Assembly (NCBI GenBank): GCA_903847945.1
Contig: CAINEY010000011.1
Coordinates: 124,001 to 188,000 of the forward strand
DNA: 64,000 nt
Source: an uncultured bacterium
GTDB taxonomy: Bacteria > Bacillota_I > Bacilli_A > Erysipelotrichales > Erysipelotrichaceae
Reading direction: 5' to 3'
Of this stretch, positions 9,583-18,630 are shown in pieces. The translations under genes were made by a program, and so were the position numbers. Position 1 is the first letter of the stretch, and every line of letters begins with the position of its first letter. The notes beneath the pieces are model-generated. The model ran no database searches and had not been told where the DNA came from. It saw only the letters and a list, made by a program, of their open reading frames with translations.

Positions 9583-10407
9583 ATGTTTGCAACGTTTGAA
9601 CAATTAAATCCAGTGATGCAGGCTTTCTTGGCGACCCTGTTTACGTGGGGCGTCACGGCTTTGGGAGCCGCCCTGGTGTTTTTCTTTAAATCCATCAATA
9701 AGACTCTGCTCAACGGGATGCTGGGCTTTGCCGCCGGCGTTATGATCGCCGCCAGTTTCTGGTCGCTTTTGGCTCCAGCCATCTCGATGGCTGAAGAGCT
9801 GGGTCAAACCGCCTTCATGACGGCGACCATCGGGTTTTTGGGTGGAGGTGCCTTTCTGTATCTGGTGGATAAAGTCTTACCGCACTTGCACTTAGGTTTA
9901 GAGACCGATAAAGCGGAGGGTGTGAAAACGCATTGGCAGCGCAGTGTGCTTTTAGTGCTCGCGATCACCTTGCACAACATTCCGGAAGGATTGGCCGTCG
10001 GGGTCGCCTTTGGGGCTGTTGCGGCGGGGATCGGAACGTCCGCATCCTTGGCCGGAGCCATCGCCTTGGCGATCGGGATCGGTTTACAGAACTTTCCGGA
10101 GGGGGCTGCCGTCTCCATTCCCTTGCGTCGGGAAGGCTTCAGCCGATTTAAAGCCTTTATCTATGGTCAAGCCTCGGGTCTGGTGGAACCGATTGCCGGG
10201 GTGCTGGGCGCTTACGCGGTGATTCGGCTTCAACCGATCTTGCCGTATGCCTTGGCGTTTGCTGCCGGAGCGATGATGTATGTCGTCATCGAAGAGCTCA
10301 TTCCTGAAGCCCAGCGCGAAGAAGGCGGCTCGAAGACCGACATCGCGACCATTGGGGCCATGCTGGGATTTGCCGTCATGATGATCTTGGATGTGGCCTT
10401 GGGCTAA
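9583..10407 (+). CDS. ZIP family metal transporter
   Basis: [46 protein letters not shown] gggggg 8 nt upstream of ATG 9583. Confidence 0.95.
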   Translation: MFATFEQLNPVMQAFLATLFTWGVTALGAALVFFFKSINKTLLNGMLGFAAGVMIAASFWSLLAPAISMAEELGQTAFMTATIGFLGGGAFLYLVDKVLPHLHLGLETDKAEGVKTHWQRSVLLVLAITLHNIPEGLAVGVAFGAVAAGIGTSASLAGAIALAIGIGLQNFPEGAAVSIPLRREGFSRFKAFIYGQASGLVEPIAGVLGAYAVIRLQPILPYALAFAAGAMMYVVIEELIPEAQREEGGSKTDIATIGAMLGFAVMMILDVALG

Positions 10408-10445
10408 ATGAAAAGAACCTTACGAATGATGTCATCTCAAAGTCA

Positions 10446-10475
10446 GGGAAATCTCATGCGCACGCTGGGAAATCT
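10446..10475. repeat. Direct repeat GGGAAATCT x2, 21-bp spacing, upstream of the polyamine operon
   Basis: Copies at 10446-10454 and 10467-10475; the second abuts the -10 region (TATAAT 10480-10485). Confidence 0.5.
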
Positions 10476-10499
10476 GCTCTATAATGATGTTGGTCCACT

Positions 10500-11957
10500 A
10501 TGAAATCCAACAAATCACCTCAAGAGAAAGCCCCGATCGTTTCAGCCCTTCAAGAGAATATTGCGAAGCGCACCGTCAGTTTCGATGTGCCGGGTCACAA
10601 GCAAGGGCAGGGTAACCCGCTCTTACGCGACTTCATCGGAAAACAAGCCTTACAGTACGATGTCAACAGCCGCCGGGATTTGGACAATTTGATCCATCCT
10701 ACCGGCATTATTCTGGAAGCCGAAAAACTGGCTGCCAAGGCTTTCAAAGCCGGGCATGCCTTTTTTATCGTCAATGGCACCTCAGCCGGTGTTCAAACGA
10801 TGGTCATGAGCGTCGCCAAAGCCGGTGAGAAAATCATCATGCCGCGCAACGTTCATCGCTCGGCCATCAATGCCTTGATCTTAACCGGAGCCATTCCGGT
10901 GTATGTCAATCCCGGGATCGACATGAACCTGGGCATCTCCCTGGGAATGAGCCTGAAAGACGTGGCTTCAGCCATCGATGAACATCCGGATGCGAAGGCA
11001 GTCTTCGTCAATAACCCGACCTATTACGGGGTGTGTTCCAACCTGAAAGGGATCGTCGATTTGGCCCATGCCCACGGAATGAAAGTCATCGTCGATGAAG
11101 CACATGGGACGCATTATTACTTCGGAAAGAACCTACCGATGAGTGCCATGGCTGCCGGTGCGGACATGTCGGCCGTCAGTATGCATAAAACCGGAGGATC
11201 GTTGACGCAGTCCTCGTTCTTATTGATCAAAGACGCCAAAGAGACGGCGTATGTACGCAAAGTGCTCAACTTGACGCACACGACGTCAGGCTCTTACTTA
11301 TTGACGGCATCCTTGGATCTGTCGCGTAAATATCTGGCTTTAAATGGAGCCAAACTGTTTGCGAAGGTCGTGGAGATCACCGAATATGCCCGACAGGAGA
11401 TCAATGAGATCGATGGGTACTATGCCTTTGGGAAGGAACTCATCAACGGAGATACCGTGTATGACTTCGATGTGACGAAACTGGCGGTGTATACAGCCGG
11501 GATTGGACTCAACGGCATCGAAGTGTACGATCTTCTGCGTGACAAATACGACATCCAGATCGAATTTGGGGATCTGGGCAATATCCTGGCCATGGTGTCT
11601 ATCGGGGATACGATTCCCAAGGTGGAACGTCTGATCGGTGCCCTCGATGAGATCCGGGATGTGTATGGAAAAGAATCGGTGATGTTGAAGACGCAGGAGT
11701 ACCTGCATCCCATCGTGCGCTTATCGCCGGAAGCGGCGTTCTATGCCCCGCAGAAGAAGGTCAAGTTTGCGAGTAGTGCGGGACGCATCAGTGCGGAAAT
11801 GCTGATGGCGTATCCTCCGGGCATTCCGGTCTTGGCTCCAGGGGAAGAAATCACCCAGGCAGCCATCGATACGATTCTTTACGCCAAAGCGCACGGCAGT
11901 TTCATCACCGGGGTCGAAGACCCCACCATTACCACCATTAAGGTGCTGGAGGTCTGA
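10500..11957 (+). CDS. speA: Orn/Lys/Arg decarboxylase, probably arginine decarboxylase (SpeA/Fold I)
   Basis: DVPGHKQG, NPTYYGVCSNL, VDEAHGTHYYF, SMHKTGGSLTQSS; followed by speE and agmatinase. Confidence 0.9.
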   Translation: MKSNKSPQEKAPIVSALQENIAKRTVSFDVPGHKQGQGNPLLRDFIGKQALQYDVNSRRDLDNLIHPTGIILEAEKLAAKAFKAGHAFFIVNGTSAGVQTMVMSVAKAGEKIIMPRNVHRSAINALILTGAIPVYVNPGIDMNLGISLGMSLKDVASAIDEHPDAKAVFVNNPTYYGVCSNLKGIVDLAHAHGMKVIVDEAHGTHYYFGKNLPMSAMAAGADMSAVSMHKTGGSLTQSSFLLIKDAKETAYVRKVLNLTHTTSGSYLLTASLDLSRKYLALNGAKLFAKVVEITEYARQEINEIDGYYAFGKELINGDTVYDFDVTKLAVYTAGIGLNGIEVYDLLRDKYDIQIEFGDLGNILAMVSIGDTIPKVERLIGALDEIRDVYGKESVMLKTQEYLHPIVRLSPEAAFYAPQKKVKFASSAGRISAEMLMAYPPGIPVLAPGEEITQAAIDTILYAKAHGSFITGVEDPTITTIKVLEV

Positions 11958-12814
11958 TGGAATTTTGGTTTACGGAAGAACATTCCGATGATGTCCGTTT
12001 CTCGATGCGCATCAAGCGCCATTTGTTTTCGAGACAGACCCCGTATCAGCAAATCGACATCTTTGAATCAGTGGAGTTTGGGAAAGTCCTCATCTTGGAT
12101 GATTCCGTGGTCATTACCGAGAAAGATGAGTTTATCTATCATGAGATGATGGTGCATGTGGCCATGGCGGCCCATCCGGCCATCACCAACGTCTTGGTCG
12201 TGGGTGGATCCAACGGGGGCGTTGTGCGTGAACTCATCAAGTACCCTAATCTCATTCGTATCGATGTGGTGGAAGCCGATGAAGAGCTCTTTCGGGCTTG
12301 TCGGTTGCATTTCCCCAAATTGACCAAATCCTTGGATGACCCGCGCGTCAACATCAGAGTCTCCGATGGGATGAAATACGTTCGTAAACACAACGGGGTC
12401 TACGATTTAATTCTCATCGATTCGACCGATCCGTTTGGGCCCAATGAGCCGCTCTTTACCCGGGAGTTCTACGGAAACTGCTTTACCGCGCTGAATGCAG
12501 ATGGGATCCTGGTCACTCAACAAGAATCCCCGTTCTACCCCAAGACGGCGGAAGCCATGGTGAAGGCGGTGGCGCGCATGCGCCAGCTCTTCCCGATTGT
12601 CCGGGTCTATCAGGCGCATATCCCGTCCTATCCCTCAGGGCTCTGGCTCTTCTCGTTCGCCTCGAAGACGATCCATCCGTTTCATGACTTGGAAATTCGG
12701 GCATGGGAGGCCTTAAAGCTAAGTACCCGCTATTATAATGGGGACATCCATCATGGGTGTTTCGCCTTACCTAACACCATCAAGGAGGACTTACTCAATG
12801 AAACTCAACGCTAA
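11957..12814 (+). CDS. speE: Spermidine synthase (polyamine aminopropyltransferase)
   Basis: QIDIFESVEFGKVLILDDSVVITEKDEFIYHEMMVHVA; VVGGSNGGVVRE; DSTDPFGPNEPLFTREFY. Confidence 0.97.
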   Translation: MEFWFTEEHSDDVRFSMRIKRHLFSRQTPYQQIDIFESVEFGKVLILDDSVVITEKDEFIYHEMMVHVAMAAHPAITNVLVVGGSNGGVVRELIKYPNLIRIDVVEADEELFRACRLHFPKLTKSLDDPRVNIRVSDGMKYVRKHNGVYDLILIDSTDPFGPNEPLFTREFYGNCFTALNADGILVTQQESPFYPKTAEAMVKAVARMRQLFPIVRVYQAHIPSYPSGLWLFSFASKTIHPFHDLEIRAWEALKLSTRYYNGDIHHGCFALPNTIKEDLLNETQR

Positions 12815-13664
12815 CATCGCGACGTTTGTCGGATGCAAAACGGATTACGACAATGCGCAGATCGTGCTTTTTGGCGCACCGTTTGATTCGACCACGTCCT
12901 ATCGTCCGGGAACCCGTTTCGGACCTTCCGCCATCCGTACCGAATCCATCGGTTTGGAAACCTATTCCCCGTATTCTGACGGAGATTTGATCGACTGTAA
13001 GATCTTTGATTCTGGGGATCTGGTCTTACCTTTTGGCAGTGCCGAACGCGCCTTGGAAGAAATCTATCAGCGTACCAAGACCATCGTCGATGACGGGAAG
13101 ATCCCGTTTATGCTGGGCGGGGAACACACGGTCACTTACGGGGCCTTCAAGGCTGTCTTTGAAAAGTATCCCGATGTGCACTTGATCCATTTCGATGCGC
13201 ACACCGATCTGCGCGACACGTATTACGGAGAGTGGTACTCCCACGCCACCGTCATCAAGCGCTGTTACGACCTGGTGGGCGACAAGAAAATCTATCACTT
13301 TGGTTTGCGTTCCGGAGCGCGCGATGAATTCATCTTTGCCCAAGAGCACGACATCCTCGAAAAACACAGCTGTAAGACTTTGGACCTTGCTTTGGCTCAA
13401 CTCCAAGGGAAACCGGTCTACATCACCATCGACTTGGATTGTCTGGATCCGTCCTTCTTCCCGGGAACGGGAACCCCGGAAAGCGGTGGAATCAGCTTCA
13501 TGGAGCTCTTGGATTCTGTGTTGAAGATGAGCCACTTGAAGGTGGTCGGGATGGATCTCAATGAACTTTCGCCCATCTACGACCAATCCCAAGCCTCCAC
13601 GGCACTGGCTTGCAAGCTAACCCGTGAATCGCTGATTGCCTTAAGCCTCAACGTAAAAAAATAG
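12798..13664 (+). CDS. speB: Agmatinase
   Basis: GGEHTVTYG, HFDAHTDLRDTYYGEWYSHAT, TIDLDCLDPSFFPGTGTPESGG; SD aaggagg upstream of 12798. Confidence 0.95.
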   Translation: MKLNANIATFVGCKTDYDNAQIVLFGAPFDSTTSYRPGTRFGPSAIRTESIGLETYSPYSDGDLIDCKIFDSGDLVLPFGSAERALEEIYQRTKTIVDDGKIPFMLGGEHTVTYGAFKAVFEKYPDVHLIHFDAHTDLRDTYYGEWYSHATVIKRCYDLVGDKKIYHFGLRSGARDEFIFAQEHDILEKHSCKTLDLALAQLQGKPVYITIDLDCLDPSFFPGTGTPESGGISFMELLDSVLKMSHLKVVGMDLNELSPIYDQSQASTALACKLTRESLIALSLNVKK

Positions 13665-13680
13665 CCCGTCGGGCTATTTT
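13657..13680. terminator. Bidirectional terminator carrying both stop codons
   Basis: AAAATAGCCCGtcGGGCTATTTT; TAG on + (13662-13664) and CTA (13674-13676). Confidence 0.9.
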
Positions 13681-14159
13681 CTTTTTAGAGCGTGTTCGAT
13701 GGCATGCATCAGGCTCATTGGTTCCACGGTTGGATCGTAACGTTGGATGAGTTTTCCGTCACGCCCGATCAGAAACTTCGTAAAATTCCACGGGATCTTC
13801 TTGATGGCCAAGGGATCGTGATCGGCGGCTTTGAGGGCCACGAAAAGGGGATGAGCGTTGGCTCCGTTGACATCCACTTTCCTAAACATGGGGAAGGTGA
13901 CATCGTAGGTGATCCGGCAGAAATCCAAAATACCCTGACCGTCTAAGGGTTCTTGATGACCAAACTGATCGCAGGGGAATCCCAAGACGATGAAGCCTTC
14001 TTCGCAATAGCGGTGATAAAGCGCCTGCAAGCCCTGAAACTGCGGCGTAAACCCGCACTGCGAAGCCGTGTTGACGATCAAGACGACTTTATCGCGCAAC
14101 TGATCGAAAGGAAACAAGGTTCCATCAGCCAGCGGCACGGAGAATTCGTAAAGATTCAC
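13674..14159 (-). CDS. Glutathione peroxidase (Cys type)
   Basis: VNTASQCGFTPQFQGLQALY, GFPCDQFGHQEP, PWNFTKFLIGRDG. Confidence 0.95.
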   Translation of the reverse strand: MNLYEFSVPLADGTLFPFDQLRDKVVLIVNTASQCGFTPQFQGLQALYHRYCEEGFIVLGFPCDQFGHQEPLDGQGILDFCRITYDVTFPMFRKVDVNGANAHPLFVALKAADHDPLAIKKIPWNFTKFLIGRDGKLIQRYDPTVEPMSLMHAIEHALKRK

Positions 14160-14557
14160 TTTTTAGCCAGGGCTTTTTCGATGCGTTTGAGGACATCCAG
14201 TTCCGTCTCGACCGGAGCCGGAGCCGGTTTTTCTTCTTCTTTGCGTTTGAAGCGGGCCAAGGCTTTGACCATCATGAAGATGGATAAGGCGATAATGATG
14301 AAGTCGATGACGTTTTTCAGGAAGCTGCCCACCAAAAGAGCGACTTCGGTCTTGTCGCCGACAGCTTCAACCAGGACGATCTTGATGTCGTTGAAGTTGA
14401 GTCCGCCGGTCAGAATGGAGATCACCGGCATGATGATGTCGTTGACCAGGGAACTGACGATCTTTCCGAAAGCAGAGCCCATGATGACCCCGATGGCCAG
14501 ATCGAGCACGTTGCCTTTGGAGGCGAAGTCTTTGAAGTCTTTTAAGAATTGTTTCAT
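14156..14557 (-). CDS. mscL: Large-conductance mechanosensitive channel MscL
   Basis: MKQFLKDFKDFASKGNVLDLAIGVIMGSAFGKIVSSLVNDIIMP. Confidence 0.97.
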   Translation of the reverse strand: MKQFLKDFKDFASKGNVLDLAIGVIMGSAFGKIVSSLVNDIIMPVISILTGGLNFNDIKIVLVEAVGDKTEVALLVGSFLKNVIDFIIIALSIFMMVKALARFKRKEEEKPAPAPVETELDVLKRIEKALAKK

Positions 14558-14616
14558 GGTATTACCTCGTTAGGTTCATTATACCCGATTATGTTAGAAT
14601 AGAGCACAGTGAGGTC

Positions 14617-15366
14617 ATGATGGACGGAGTCTGGATTATCGTACCGCTGGTGTTTCTGGCGGGATTCATCGATGCGATCGCAGGCGGAGGCGGATTAATT
14701 GCCTTGCCGGCGTATTTGTTTGCGGGTGTTCCGATCCACTTGGCCATGGGCACCAATAAATTGTCATCATCGATCGGGACTTTCAGTGCCACGGTGACCT
14801 TCCTTCTCCACAAACGAATCGTGATCAACGTGGCCTTGATTTCAGCCGGATTGGCCTTAATCGGTTCGTGGATCGGATCATCCTTGGCGCTGGTCATGGA
14901 TGCCTCCGTCTTGAAGACCGTGCTTATCTTTGTCTTACCGGTCATGGCGGTCATCATTCTTCGGCCGCGAAAAGAGGTCGAGGTGACTGAAAAAGCCTCC
15001 ATCGATTGGCTGCGCATCGGACTCATTACGTTTTTTGTGGGCATGTATGACGGGTTTATCGGTCCGGGGACCGGAAGTCTTTTGATCTTTGGGTTTGTGT
15101 CCGTGTTGGGCATGAGTTACACGCAAGCCTCGGCCAATGCGAAAGTGGTCAATCTGGCCAGTGGGGTTGCGGCCGTGGTGACCTTTGGGCTCAGTGGGCA
15201 AATCAATGTCCCTTTGGGCTTAGTGGCGGCGGCCTTCAGTGTGGCCGGTAATCTCTCCGGGTCGCTGTTGGCGATCCGATTTGGAAAGAAAGTGATTCAG
15301 CCCTTGCTGATCGGGGTGTTCTCGCTCCTCATGATCCGCTTGATCCTGGATGTGTTAGGCGTATGA
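14617..15366 (+). CDS. Sulfite exporter TauE/SafE family protein
   Basis: AGFIDAIAGGGGLIALPAYL, GTNKLSSSIGTFSA, GPGTGSLLIFGF. Confidence 0.92.
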   Translation: MMDGVWIIVPLVFLAGFIDAIAGGGGLIALPAYLFAGVPIHLAMGTNKLSSSIGTFSATVTFLLHKRIVINVALISAGLALIGSWIGSSLALVMDASVLKTVLIFVLPVMAVIILRPRKEVEVTEKASIDWLRIGLITFFVGMYDGFIGPGTGSLLIFGFVSVLGMSYTQASANAKVVNLASGVAAVVTFGLSGQINVPLGLVAAAFSVAGNLSGSLLAIRFGKKVIQPLLIGVFSLLMIRLILDVLGV

Positions 15367-15920
15367 AACTGAGTGTCATCGATTTTGAGACAGCGAATAA
15401 TTCATCAGCCAGTGCCTGTTCGATCGGGATCGTGGTGATTGAGGATGGGGTGGTGCTTCATGAAGCTGTCCATCTGATCAAACCGCACCAAAGCGTCCGT
15501 TACTTCTTACGTGAAAACATCGCGATCCATGGGATCGAACCGGAAATGGTGGAACATGAACCGGAGTTCGATGCGATCTGGCCTTTGCTGTATCCGTGGC
15601 TGGATAAAGGCGTTGTGGCGGCTCATCACGCTCCTTTTGATTTGGGTGTGCTGAATGCGCTCTTGGCGCTCTACGGGCTCTCTAAGCCCTTATGTATGGT
15701 CATCGATACGGTGGAAGTGGCCCGTAAAGTCTACCCGCATCTTCCGAATCATCGCCTCAATACGGTGTGTGCTTATTTGGACATTCCCCTCAATCATCAC
15801 GAGGCCTTATCGGATGCCCGGGGGAGTGCCTTGATCCTGTTGAATGCCATGGCCCATCTCAACGATTACGATCTGGGCTCACTCATTCGTCATCTTCGTT
15901 TGAAAGAAATCGTCCTGTAG
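15363..15920 (+). CDS. DnaQ-like 3'-5' exonuclease domain protein
   Basis: SVIDFETAN...SIGIVVIE (DxE), HHAPFDLGVL, HEALSDARGSALI (DEDDh). Confidence 0.9.
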   Translation: MKLSVIDFETANNSSASACSIGIVVIEDGVVLHEAVHLIKPHQSVRYFLRENIAIHGIEPEMVEHEPEFDAIWPLLYPWLDKGVVAAHHAPFDLGVLNALLALYGLSKPLCMVIDTVEVARKVYPHLPNHRLNTVCAYLDIPLNHHEALSDARGSALILLNAMAHLNDYDLGSLIRHLRLKEIVL

Positions 15921-15930
15921 TGGTTAACTG

Positions 15931-15959
15931 TTTACATTATCCTTTTCATCGTTTACAAT
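15931..15959 (+). promoter_or_regulatory. Sigma-A type promoter of the inorganic pyrophosphatase-like gene
   Basis: TTTACA (15931-15936), 17 bp, TACAAT (15954-15959). Confidence 0.7.
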
Positions 15960-15972
15960 ATTCATGAAACCT

Positions 15973-16365
15973 ATGGCTCAACTTGAAAACAATGCCTTTT
16001 TCTGGCAGAAACTCGACACTTTATATTTCTCGTCCTCGGTGGTGATCACCCAGCCGGCCGGATCCTCTCACCCGACGTACATCAACTTGGTGTACCCGGT
16101 GGATTACGGTTTTTTGAGCGATACGCTCAGTCAGGACGATTCCGGAATCGCCGTCTATAAAGGCTCGCTTTCGGACAATCAGGTCAACACGGTCATTATC
16201 GCCGCCGACATTCTGAAAAAAGACATCGAAGTGAAGTTGTTGGTGGGATGCAGCGTGGCGGAAGAAGATGCGATCTTGCGTTTCGTCAATCAAACCGATT
16301 TTCAGAAAACAATTCTGATCCGGCGCGGCAATGAAGTGCCGTCCTGGGGATTCTCTGAACAATAA
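15973..16365 (+). CDS. Inorganic pyrophosphatase-like protein
   Basis: SSHPTYINLVYPVDYGFL, VAEEDAILRFVN; alternative ATG at 15964 lies 4 nt after the -10. Confidence 0.75.
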   Translation: MAQLENNAFFWQKLDTLYFSSSVVITQPAGSSHPTYINLVYPVDYGFLSDTLSQDDSGIAVYKGSLSDNQVNTVIIAADILKKDIEVKLLVGCSVAEEDAILRFVNQTDFQKTILIRRGNEVPSWGFSEQ

Positions 16366-16385
16366 TGTCCGTTACGGACATTTTT
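16366..16385 (+). terminator. Terminator-like hairpin directly abutting the rlmD start codon
   Basis: TGTCCG-tta-CGGACA-TTTTT; ATG at 16387. Confidence 0.75.
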
Positions 16386-16386
16386 C

Positions 16387-17712
16387 ATGATGCGCGTTAC
16401 TATTGAAAAAGCCGGCATCAACGGCGAAGGCATTGCATATCTGGATCAAAAGCCGGTCTTCATCGACGGGGTTTTACCCACGGAAGTCGTCGAGATCGAA
16501 CTGACCCAAATCACCCCCACTTACCACCGCGGCAAAGTCCTGCGCCGCATCAGCGATCATCCCCAGCGCATCGTTCCCCCGTGTCCGGTCCAAGCCGAAT
16601 GCGGCGGCTGTGCCCTCATGATCGCCGACGTCGAGGTCCAACACGCCCTCAAACTGGAACACCTCAAACAAAGCCTGCGCAAGTACGTGGGCCGTTTGGA
16701 CTTCCGCCTGATCAAGCCCTTGGTCGTCAATCCGCAGCCCTTGGGTTACCGCAACCAGTTCAAGTTGCCGGTTCAGACCGAAGAGGGACGCCTGGTGGCC
16801 GGCTTGTATGCCCAAGGATCCAATCGATTGGTCAAAGCCAAGCAATGCCTGGTTCATGATCCGGGTCTTGAGACCCTCAAACCCAAGATCCTAAGGATCT
16901 TGGAACGTCACGGCGAAACCTCGTTTGATTTTACCACCCAACGGGGGATAAGAACCCTCGTATTGCGCGGTTTTGATGGGCAGTATCAGTTGACCCTGGT
17001 CATCGGAAAAGAACGCGTCGATGATGCGCTGGTAGAGGATCTCCTAAATCTGCCGGGACTTACCTCCGTATACATCTCCGTCAATACGGTACGACAAACG
17101 CACGATGTGTTTGGATGCTATGCCGTCCATCGCGGCGGGGCGAAGACCTTGCCCGTAGAACTCAACGGACTGCGTTTCGAACTGAGTCCCATGGCCTTCT
17201 TTCAGCTCAACCGTCACCAAGCCAAAGCCATTTTCACTCAGGTCGCATCGCTGATTAACCCGTCGGATGTGGTCGTGGATGCGTACTGCGGTGTCGGCGC
17301 CATGAGCCTCATGATGGCGAAAACGGGGGCCCAAGTCATCGGCGTGGAAATCAACCCGGAGGCGATCGCCAGTGCCAAGGCCAATGCGACGCTCAACGCG
17401 ATCCATAATGCCCGTTTCATTTTGGGCGATGCCCAGGACATCCTGACTCCGATCTTAAATCGGGAGAAGGTCAATGTGCTGGTCGTCGATCCCCCGCGCA
17501 GCGGACTTAGCGAGGGGATGTTGGAGGCCATTCAGAAGGCGAAGATTCCCACCCTTATTTACGTCTCGTGCAATCCGTCGACCTTGGCGAAGAACCTGGG
17601 TGTCCTGCAGTCGCTCTACACCATCCGTTCCATTACGCCTTACGATATGTTTACTCAGACGCCGCTCTTGGAAGCGGTCGTCCATCTCACGCTAAAAACA
17701 AACGGATCCTGA
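16387..17712 (+). CDS. rlmD: 23S rRNA (uracil-C5)-methyltransferase, RlmD/RlmCD family
   Basis: CGGCALM Fe-S Cys motif, DAYCGVGAMSLMMA, VLVVDPPRSGL, LIYVSCNPSTLAKNL. Confidence 0.95.
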   Translation: MMRVTIEKAGINGEGIAYLDQKPVFIDGVLPTEVVEIELTQITPTYHRGKVLRRISDHPQRIVPPCPVQAECGGCALMIADVEVQHALKLEHLKQSLRKYVGRLDFRLIKPLVVNPQPLGYRNQFKLPVQTEEGRLVAGLYAQGSNRLVKAKQCLVHDPGLETLKPKILRILERHGETSFDFTTQRGIRTLVLRGFDGQYQLTLVIGKERVDDALVEDLLNLPGLTSVYISVNTVRQTHDVFGCYAVHRGGAKTLPVELNGLRFELSPMAFFQLNRHQAKAIFTQVASLINPSDVVVDAYCGVGAMSLMMAKTGAQVIGVEINPEAIASAKANATLNAIHNARFILGDAQDILTPILNREKVNVLVVDPPRSGLSEGMLEAIQKAKIPTLIYVSCNPSTLAKNLGVLQSLYTIRSITPYDMFTQTPLLEAVVHLTLKTNGS

Positions 17713-17724
17713 TCAGGATCCGTT
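17701..17724. terminator. Perfect 24-bp palindrome terminator between convergent genes
   Basis: AACGGATCCTGATCAGGATCCGTT; contains TGA stop (17710-17712) and TCA (17713-17715). Confidence 0.85.
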
Positions 17725-18630
17725 ATTTGTTGAGGTATACCAGGTCGGGATGGTGTACGTGAAGTGCTGTGTCCAACTCAGGATGTCGCGCAGCTGGTTC
17801 TGCATGACCTCCACTTCCGCTTGTCCGAAGGGAATGGCCCACGGAACGCTGGACAAGGCATTGGCTGCGATGTAGAGCGATAAAAGTTCAAAGAAACCTT
17901 GCGGGATCGCCTGATCGAAGTAGCCGTCGATCCGTCCGCTGGCAAAGGCTCTTGAGGCTTGGACATCCCACACGATGCGATTGAACTCTTCCCAGGGATC
18001 GCCGGCATCAAAGCGGTTGAGGTCGATGATAGCCAGTTGACCGTTGGGTTGAAGGAGCAGGTTGCCGACATGGAAATCTCCGTGGTGAAGGGTGACAGGA
18101 CGGTGAGCCAGACGAAAACGGTTGGCGTTGATGACCTGGATGAACGCATCTCGGCCGGGAATTTCGATGGAGGTGGCCAAGGCTTTGGCGATCTTGCGGT
18201 CGAGCTTGGCATTGTAATGGGTTGCCCAATCAGTCAGGGGATGCAATGGAGGACAGGCATGGATCTTGGCGAGCAAGTGCCCGGCCTGTTGTCCCAGCTG
18301 GGCTTGTTCGGAGGGCGATAAGTGCGGCAAGACCGTCTCCAGATCTTCGCCTTCGATCCATGAGCACAGAAGATACCCTGTTTTTTGATCCTGACAGGGT
18401 CCGAAGTCCAAGGGGCGATTGACCGGAAGGCCGGCTTCATACAAGCGGCTCATGACCCGGTATTCATCCAGTTTGCGGGGGAGGTGCTCCAGGTCAAACA
18501 AGCGCAGTAAAAACGACCCGCGGCTTGGGGTCGTAATCGTGTATTTGAAGTCATCGGACCAGCCTTTGGTGATCAGGGTGATCGTTTCCCAGGTCTCACT
18601 GCCGGGAATGCCCAAGGTGCGGGGATCCAT
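17713..18630 (-). CDS. Aminoglycoside phosphotransferase-family kinase
   Basis: TLHHGDFHVGNLLLQPNGQLAIIDLNRFDAGDPWEEFNR. Confidence 0.9.
   Translation of the reverse strand: MDPRTLGIPGSETWETITLITKGWSDDFKYTITTPSRGSFLLRLFDLEHLPRKLDEYRVMSRLYEAGLPVNRPLDFGPCQDQKTGYLLCSWIEGEDLETVLPHLSPSEQAQLGQQAGHLLAKIHACPPLHPLTDWATHYNAKLDRKIAKALATSIEIPGRDAFIQVINANRFRLAHRPVTLHHGDFHVGNLLLQPNGQLAIIDLNRFDAGDPWEEFNRIVWDVQASRAFASGRIDGYFDQAIPQGFFELLSLYIAANALSSVPWAIPFGQAEVEVMQNQLRDILSWTQHFTYTIPTWYTSTNNGS

Noticed and set aside
13674-14159. Selenocysteine in glutathione peroxidase
   Set aside because: The active-site codon reads Cys (NTASQCGFTP); there is no in-frame TGA.
17713-18630. Antibiotic-resistance aminoglycoside kinase
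   Set aside because: The APH fold is shared by many metabolic kinases; nothing in the sequence or context indicates drug resistance.
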